The notes beneath the pieces were generated by a model. It was given only the letters and a program-made list of their open reading frames with translations. It did no database searches and was not told the DNA's origin. 9,642 nt of DNA from Candidatus Bathyarchaeota archaeon (GTDB taxonomy: Archaea; Thermoproteota; Bathyarchaeia; TCS64): the NCBI GenBank assembly GCA_030670015.1, contig DAOVCM010000021.1, positions 1 through 9,642 of the forward strand, read 5' to 3'. Every line of letters starts with the position of its first letter. The first letter of the stretch is position 1. Position numbers and translations under genes: made by a program. Shown here piece after piece: positions 5,389 to 9,642 of the stretch.

Positions 5389-5877
5389 ATGAAACTCAGT
5401 GGGGCTGTTGTCGATATCAGTAAGGTAGACACCCGTTTCCTACGTAAGTTAGCAAGGGAACTGGGGTCCTCCAATTTGAGCAAATGCTTCCAGTGCGGCG
5501 TCTGTGTCGCCAGCTGCCCTGTCCGATGGATTGAGGCCGAATTCAACCCAAGGAGGATCATGAAGCTGGCAAAGCTTGGCCTGAAGGATCTGGTCCTCCA
5601 GAACGATTTCATCTGGCTCTGCTCCATGTGCTTCATGTGCCAAGAGCGCTGCCCGCAAGATGTGAGACCGCCTGAGGTCATGACTGTCCTTAGAAACATA
5701 GCGGCTGAGGAGGGCATCGCACCCCCGAACTTAATGAAGCTCGTCGATATGCTCTCAGAAAACGGGCGAGTATACCCGATAGATGACTTCATCGAGGATG
5801 AGAGAGCCGATAAGGGGCTTCCAGAGGTGGTGGCAAAGCCTGACTTCATCATGAAGATCGCAGAGGCGGGAAAATGA
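5389..5877 (+). CDS. hdrC: Heterodisulfide reductase subunit C
   Basis: A 162-residue HdrC with two [4Fe-4S] ferredoxin motifs, C33, C36, C39, C43 and C78, C81, C84, C88, each last Cys followed by Pro. The conserved FNPRRI segment lies between them and a helical tail follows. It relays electrons from HdrA to HdrB in the soluble HdrABC complex; no membrane segment is present. GGAGAAGG (5374-5381) lies seven bases before the ATG. The gene follows the AhpD-like gene by 20 bp and its stop overlaps the hdrB start (ATGA at 5874-5877). It is shorter than the minus-strand HdrC because it lacks the zinc finger, and its GC content is visibly higher. Confidence 0.93.
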   Translation: MKLSGAVVDISKVDTRFLRKLARELGSSNLSKCFQCGVCVASCPVRWIEAEFNPRRIMKLAKLGLKDLVLQNDFIWLCSMCFMCQERCPQDVRPPEVMTVLRNIAAEEGIAPPNLMKLVDMLSENGRVYPIDDFIEDERADKGLPEVVAKPDFIMKIAEAGK

Positions 5878-6752
5878 AGTACGCCGTTTTCCTTGGGTGC
5901 ACAATACCATCAAGACAGATAAACTACGAGCAGTCATCCCGGGCTGTGGCAAAATCACTCGGCATAGAACTAGTTGATGTAGGCTTTGGGTGCTGTGGCT
6001 TCCCAATAGAGCCTATTGATCAGGTGAAGGCCATCTCCATGGCTGCGATGAACCTCAAGAAGGGAGAGGAGGCGAGGCTCGATGTTGTTGCCCTTTGCCC
6101 CGCCTGTGGAGAGATGCTGATGAAGGCAGCGGATATCTTAGGGAAGGATGAGACGACTGTGAAGAACGTGAATAATCTGCTGAGCAAACATGTTGGCTCA
6201 GAGTATAGGGGCGAAAACCCCAGGGTAATTCACTTCGCCAGGATGTTGTACGAGGACTTTGGTACAGATAAGATCAAGAATTTAGTAAAGCACCCTCTCA
6301 CAGGGCTTAAGATCGCTACACATCCTGGGTGCCACTATGTGAGGCCGTCAAGCCTCAATGAAGGCTTTGACGACCCTGAGTTCCCCCATAGCTTGGACGA
6401 GTTAGTCGAGGCGACGGGTGCCGAGAGTGTAGACTATATCAACAAGAATTACTGTTGCGGCGGAAGCATCTTGGCGGTAAGGGAAGGCGTAGCGAAGGCT
6501 ATGGCACGTAAGAAACTTGAGGTCCTCACCGAGGTTGGAGTTGACGCACTTGTACTTATCTGCCCCTTCTGCGGCATCATGTACGACAGGTACCAAAAAC
6601 TGATGAATACCGAGTTGGAGAGGAAGTTTAACATTCCCATTCTCTACTACCCACAGCTACTAGGTATAGCTTTGGGCATTGACCCAGAGGAGCTGGGATT
6701 CGATGTAAACTCCATCAGTGTTTCAGGGCTGTTGGAGAAGGTGGGTGTATGA
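5874..6752 (+). CDS. hdrB: Heterodisulfide reductase subunit B
   Basis: A 292-residue HdrB with two complete CCG domains: C9, C40, C41, C75, C78 and C153, C194, C195, C230, C233. These bind the paired non-cubane [4Fe-4S] clusters that reduce the disulfide. The N-terminal domain differs from methanogen HdrB in the second half of the motif, ALCPACGEM rather than the TLCNxCYxS seen in the other copy here, so its substrate may not be CoM-S-S-CoB. The C-terminal part (ILYYPQLLGIALGIDPEELG) is typical. It sits between hdrC (4-bp overlap) and hdrA (ATG one base after the stop), the classical order C-B-A in one transcript. Confidence 0.93.
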   Translation: MKYAVFLGCTIPSRQINYEQSSRAVAKSLGIELVDVGFGCCGFPIEPIDQVKAISMAAMNLKKGEEARLDVVALCPACGEMLMKAADILGKDETTVKNVNNLLSKHVGSEYRGENPRVIHFARMLYEDFGTDKIKNLVKHPLTGLKIATHPGCHYVRPSSLNEGFDDPEFPHSLDELVEATGAESVDYINKNYCCGGSILAVREGVAKAMARKKLEVLTEVGVDALVLICPFCGIMYDRYQKLMNTELERKFNIPILYYPQLLGIALGIDPEELGFDVNSISVSGLLEKVGV

Positions 6753-6753
6753 G

Positions 6754-9180
6754 ATGAAGGTAGGCGTATTCATATGTAAATGTGGTGGGAACATCTCAGG
6801 AACCGTTGACTGTGATAAGGTGAGAGACGCTGTGAAGGATATGGCTGGCGTGACTACTACCCGGGTCTCCGAGTTCCTTTGTTCTAAGCCGGGGCTCCAG
6901 ATGATCCGGAATTCCATCCAAAAGCGCGGCTTAGAAAAGGTAGTAGTAGCATGCTGCAGCCCTCACATGCACGAGAAGATGTTCCAGAAAGTGGTTGAAG
7001 AAGAGGGTGTAAACAAGTATCAGCTAGTTCATGTCAACATCCGGGAGCATTGTAGCTGGATCCATGACAGGGGCGCAACAGAAAAAGCCATCAGCCTCGT
7101 GAAGGGAGGGATCAAACGGGCATTGACCCTTGAACCCCTAAATGATAAAGAGGTCGATATATGCAGAGATGTTCTAATCATCGGAGGCGGCGTCGCAGGC
7201 ATCACCGCGGCCCTCCAGCTGTCAGAGATAGACTTCAAGGTAAACCTCGTCGAGAGGAACCCTAGCATTGGAGGACGAATGGCTCAGCTAAGCAAGACCT
7301 TCCCGACCCTTGACTGCTCTCCCTGCATCCTAAGCCCACGGATGGCCGAAGTAGAAAATGAAAAGAACATTACATTGTACACCAGCGCCGAAGTGATGGA
7401 TGTCTCAGGTGGCCCAGGGGACTACAAGGTCGCAGTCAAGCTGAAGGCAAGGGGCATAGACATCGATAAGTGTCTCAAGTGTGGTAGGTGTGCCGCTGTT
7501 TGTCCTACTGAGGTTCCCCACGAGTTTGAGACCGGCCTGTATCCCCGGAAGGCGGTTTACCTTCCCTTTCTTCAAGCCGTACCCTCGTCTTATGTCATCG
7601 ACTTCGAGAATTGCAAGCGGTGTGGGGCTTGCGTCGACGCTTGTCCCGCGGACGCCATAAAACTGGACGACGAGGATAGAGTGATCGAGATAGATGTTGG
7701 TTCCATCATCGTCGCTACTGGCTTCGATCTTATCGACGAGAAGAAGTTGAGGAGCTATCATCCAGAGCATCCAGGTGTGGTCGACGCCCTCCAAGTTGAG
7801 AGGCTAATTGAGAACGAACTCACTGAGGGAAATGTACTTACAACGAAGGACGGTGGTAGGGTGAAGAGCATCGCCTTCATCCTTTGCGTAGGCAGTCGTG
7901 ACCCTCATCGAGGTGTCTCCTACTGTAGCGCAGTTTGCTGTCCCTACACTGTAAAGCAGGCAGTTTTATTAAAGAAGTTCCTCCCTTATCTGAGGATATA
8001 TATCTATTATACAGATATGCGTATGGTCGGCCGGGGCTTCGAGGACTTTTATAGGGAGGCGAGAGAAAAAGGCATCCACTTCATCCACGGGAAACCTGGA
8101 GAAGTGACACCTCTGCCCAATGGGAAACTTGAGATACTTGTAGAGGACATCGACACGAGCCTAATGTTCAGAAACGAGGTCGAGTTAGTTGTGCTAGCCA
8201 CAGCTATGGTTCCTTCGAAGGGAACTAGTGAGCTGGCCTCGAAGCTAGGTATCGCCCTCGGTGAAGATCTGTTCATCGCGAGTAAGCATGTGAAGTTAGA
8301 CCCCATCTCGACGCTACGAGCAGGGATCTTCGCTGCCGGCGTGGCAACTGGTTGCAAGGACATTCACGACTCGGTTATCGACGCAAGAGCGGCGGCCTCT
8401 CATGTCGTCAACTTTATTGGCGATGGCAAGTTAAAACTGGATCCTTTCAAGCCATTAGCCTTTGGAGAGTGCGATGGTTGTGGTGCATGCGTTGAGGTCT
8501 GCTCCAGGAGTGCCATCAGGGTTGAAGGATCGAAGCCGATAGTTGACCTAGTGTCCTGCAACGGGTGTGGTGCCTGCGTCTCTGCCTGCGTAAGAGGAGT
8601 TCTACGAATTCCAAATTATTCACAGAAGGCTATTCTAGAGGAGGTAAAAGGTCTTCTGGAGGATACTGGGGATAATGTTGTCCTACTCGGGTTCTTTGAC
8701 GACAATATCAGCTACACTGCAGCGGACAATGCAGGGACAGCGCGGATCCACTATCCTACGAACATAAGGATCGTGAGAACGCCCTCAACCGCGATACTGG
8801 ACAAGAAAATCCTTCTCAAGGTCCTTGGACACGGAGCGGATGGCATCATGATCTGCGAGGTTGAAGAGAGCCGTGAAGAGGAATTAACTGAGAAGCTTGT
8901 GAAGGAGGTAAAGTTAGAGCTGGAGAAGATGGGGGTGGAGCCTGAGAGAGTCTACTTCAAGCCGATGGTGCTCCCCATATTCAAAGTGTTGCCTAAGTTC
9001 ATATCAGACTACACTGCGACAATTCAGAGACTTGGTAAACTCTCACAAGAGAAGCGGATGATATTACTGGAGAGAGAAGCGCGAGTGATCGCCCCCGAGA
9101 TCGCGGATGTACAACCCGTCATTCGATCTGTAGACCGCTCAGCGTATACGCTGAATAATAAAGATGGAAATGGAAGATAG
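6754..9180 (+). CDS. hdrA: Heterodisulfide reductase subunit A with C-terminal MvhD-like domain lacking Fe-S cysteines
   Basis: An 808-residue HdrA, the flavin subunit where electrons are split. Order of parts: N-terminal HdrA domain (FICKCGGNISG, C8 and C10; more Cys near 43 and 67-68); Rossmann motif GGGVAG at 144-149 for FAD; DCSPC (C188, C191); two inserted ferredoxin motifs (C240, C243, C246, C250 and C287, C290, C293, C297); C378, C391, C395, C396 in the conserved CVGSRD...YCSAVCC region; two C-terminal ferredoxin motifs (C573, C576, C579, C583 and C602, C605, C608, C612), neither followed by the usual Pro. Residues about 628-770 resemble MvhD (GADG, then ExxGVEPERVYF), but the positions that bind [2Fe-2S] in MvhD are D649, I652 and S678 here, with acidic residues where the last pair belongs. 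An ATG 12 codons upstream (6718) overlaps hdrB; 6754 is preferred because MKVGVFICKCGG is the family start and GGAGAAGG lies upstream. Confidence 0.93.
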   Translation: MKVGVFICKCGGNISGTVDCDKVRDAVKDMAGVTTTRVSEFLCSKPGLQMIRNSIQKRGLEKVVVACCSPHMHEKMFQKVVEEEGVNKYQLVHVNIREHCSWIHDRGATEKAISLVKGGIKRALTLEPLNDKEVDICRDVLIIGGGVAGITAALQLSEIDFKVNLVERNPSIGGRMAQLSKTFPTLDCSPCILSPRMAEVENEKNITLYTSAEVMDVSGGPGDYKVAVKLKARGIDIDKCLKCGRCAAVCPTEVPHEFETGLYPRKAVYLPFLQAVPSSYVIDFENCKRCGACVDACPADAIKLDDEDRVIEIDVGSIIVATGFDLIDEKKLRSYHPEHPGVVDALQVERLIENELTEGNVLTTKDGGRVKSIAFILCVGSRDPHRGVSYCSAVCCPYTVKQAVLLKKFLPYLRIYIYYTDMRMVGRGFEDFYREAREKGIHFIHGKPGEVTPLPNGKLEILVEDIDTSLMFRNEVELVVLATAMVPSKGTSELASKLGIALGEDLFIASKHVKLDPISTLRAGIFAAGVATGCKDIHDSVIDARAAASHVVNFIGDGKLKLDPFKPLAFGECDGCGACVEVCSRSAIRVEGSKPIVDLVSCNGCGACVSACVRGVLRIPNYSQKAILEEVKGLLEDTGDNVVLLGFFDDNISYTAADNAGTARIHYPTNIRIVRTPSTAILDKKILLKVLGHGADGIMICEVEESREEELTEKLVKEVKLELEKMGVEPERVYFKPMVLPIFKVLPKFISDYTATIQRLGKLSQEKRMILLEREARVIAPEIADVQPVIRSVDRSAYTLNNKDGNGR

Positions 9181-9190
9181 CTAAGTACCT

Positions 9191-9227
9191 AAAAGGCTCA
9201 GAAATGTACCTTATCCCCTTTTTCTTT
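9191..9227 (+). terminator. Probable terminator of the AhpD-hdrCBA operon
   Basis: AAAAGG (9191-9196) can pair with CCTTTT (9217-9222), and a T-rich run (TTTTTCTTT, 9219-9227) follows about 40 bases after the hdrA stop. A second tract of six T residues lies further on. Confidence 0.4.
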
Positions 9228-9259
9228 CAGGTGAAGAGGATTACAGGGGTAATAAGGGC

Positions 9260-9265
9260 TTTTTT
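9260..9265 (+). terminator. Second poly-T tract after hdrA
   Basis: Six T residues preceded by AAGGGC, about 80 bases after the hdrA stop, in the 158-bp convergent gap. A plausible back-up archaeal T-tract terminator. Confidence 0.35.
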
Positions 9266-9327
9266 GAACACGCCTGATTATCTCCTACTGAAAACATCTC
9301 GATTTCCTTCGTTTTCATAAATGAAGT

Positions 9328-9333
9328 AAAAAA
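9328..9333 (-). terminator. T tract after the hydrogenase maturation protease gene
   Basis: Six A residues on the plus strand give six T residues on the minus strand, five bases beyond the protease stop. A likely termination site facing the hdr operon. Confidence 0.35.
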
Positions 9334-9338
9334 GTCTG

Positions 9339-9641
9339 TTAAATAAATTCCTTTTTGATGACCTCTATAAGTTTGGGGATCGCTCGCTGAACATTAGATG
9401 TTAGTTTATCGCTGAAGGAAGTTATCTCCTGAACTTCCACAGCTAGGATGATTAATTTCTTCGGCATCTCCTTGGGATAGAGCTGGAACCCCAGCTTAAG
9501 AACCCCTGAGATGTTAAGACTATGAGATCGAGCGAAGTCGAATGACCCTACTTCCTCAGGAATAATCTTGTGTATGGTGCCAGGCTCAGCGCCAGTTTTT
9601 ATCGCATCAATGATTACAACGTTATCGCGACCCCTGATGTA
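9339..9641 (-). CDS. Hydrogenase maturation protease (HycI/HyaD/FrhD type), C-terminal part
   Basis: Reading the minus strand from the window edge to the stop at 9339 gives 100 residues with no interruption. This was found by translating the edge directly, since no start lies inside. The fragment begins within the NVVIIDAIKTGAEPGTI segment, whose Asp (visible residue 12) corresponds to the nickel-sensing Asp of HybD/HycI. A SHSLNISGVL segment follows, whose His (visible residue 40) matches the third metal ligand, then a strand (LIILAVEVQEI) and a closing helix typical of the family. These proteases trim the C-terminus of the [NiFe]-hydrogenase large subunit after nickel insertion. The N-terminal part with the first ligand lies outside the window. 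It is convergent with hdrA. With hypAB at the other end it argues for hydrogenase genes close by. Confidence 0.85.
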   Translation of the reverse strand, partial: YIRGRDNVVIIDAIKTGAEPGTIHKIIPEEVGSFDFARSHSLNISGVLKLGFQLYPKEMPKKLIILAVEVQEITSFSDKLTSNVQRAIPKLIEVIKKEFI

Positions 9642-9642
9642 C

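Noticed and set aside
5385..5852. Minus-strand open frame of 155 codons opposite hdrC
   Set aside because: It mirrors the strongly conserved hdrC frame, its composition is Ser/Thr/Leu-rich as expected for an antisense shadow, and it has no recognisable domain.
6718..6753. Longer HdrA start at 6718
   Set aside because: The extra 12 residues overlap hdrB and are unlike HdrA N-termini, while ATG 6754 gives the family-typical MKVGVFICKCGG with a Shine-Dalgarno upstream.
7312..7326. Possible selenocysteine position in HdrA, as in some methanococci
   Set aside because: The codons here are ordinary TGC for both cysteines in DCSPC; there is no in-frame TGA.
7405..7794. Minus-strand open frame of 129 codons inside hdrA
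   Set aside because: It lies entirely opposite ferredoxin-motif coding sequence of hdrA and shows no motif or ribosome site.
1..9642. CRISPR array, tRNA, rRNA or insertion sequence
   Set aside because: No regularly spaced repeats, no tRNA-like cloverleaf that I could recognise, and no transposase-like frame were seen on either strand.

Overview
The window looks archaeal. It carries a HypA with the long archaeal-type zinc region followed by a Mrp/MinD-type HypB (the pairing known from Thermococcales), two sets of heterodisulfide reductase (Hdr) genes, an AbrB-PhoU protein, poly-T terminator-like tracts and TATA-like promoters. The lineage cannot be fixed from sequence alone. A TACK-type archaeon with hydrogenase-coupled Hdr metabolism (for example Bathyarchaeia-like) is a reasonable inference, and no methanogenesis marker is visible.

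Layout: (1) 2-1046, plus strand: the 3' end of hypA overlapping a Mrp-type hypB, both for [NiFe]-hydrogenase nickel insertion. (2) 1121-2643, minus strand: a two-gene hdrC-hdrB pair without hdrA. Its HdrC has an extra N-terminal C2H2 zinc finger and its HdrB starts at TTG. (3) 2644-2922: a 279-bp AT-rich spacer with a promoter-like region, an inverted repeat and a T-tract terminator. (4) 2923-3951, minus strand: an AbrB-PhoU regulator-like protein. (5) 3952-4111: a divergent promoter region with a 19-bp near-perfect direct repeat. (6) 4112-9180, plus strand: an apparent operon of an internally duplicated AhpD/carboxymuconolactone-decarboxylase-like protein, then hdrC, hdrB and hdrA. HdrA ends in an MvhD-like domain that has lost its iron-sulfur cysteines. 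(7) 9339-9641, minus strand: the 3' end of a hydrogenase maturation protease.

Working model: HdrABC is a cytoplasmic flavin-based, probably electron-bifurcating complex. HdrA carries FAD and several [4Fe-4S] clusters, HdrC relays electrons, and HdrB reduces a disulfide on its two CCG-bound clusters. Hydrogenase maturation genes on both flanks suggest [NiFe]-hydrogenase genes just outside the window, which could supply electrons. The operon also puts a dithiol AhpD-like protein next to the Hdr disulfide reductase, suggesting a redox relay from Hdr through protein thiols. The second hdrCB pair has no HdrA of its own and may be an alternative catalytic arm for the same HdrA or serve a different one.

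By eye, the block from about 1050 to 4100 (hdrCB copy 2, phoU and spacers) is clearly more AT-rich than hypAB and hdrCBA, suggesting a different history. The points most worth attention are the zinc-finger HdrC, the fused AhpD pair with asymmetric active sites in an hdr operon, and the cysteine-less MvhD-like domain of HdrA.
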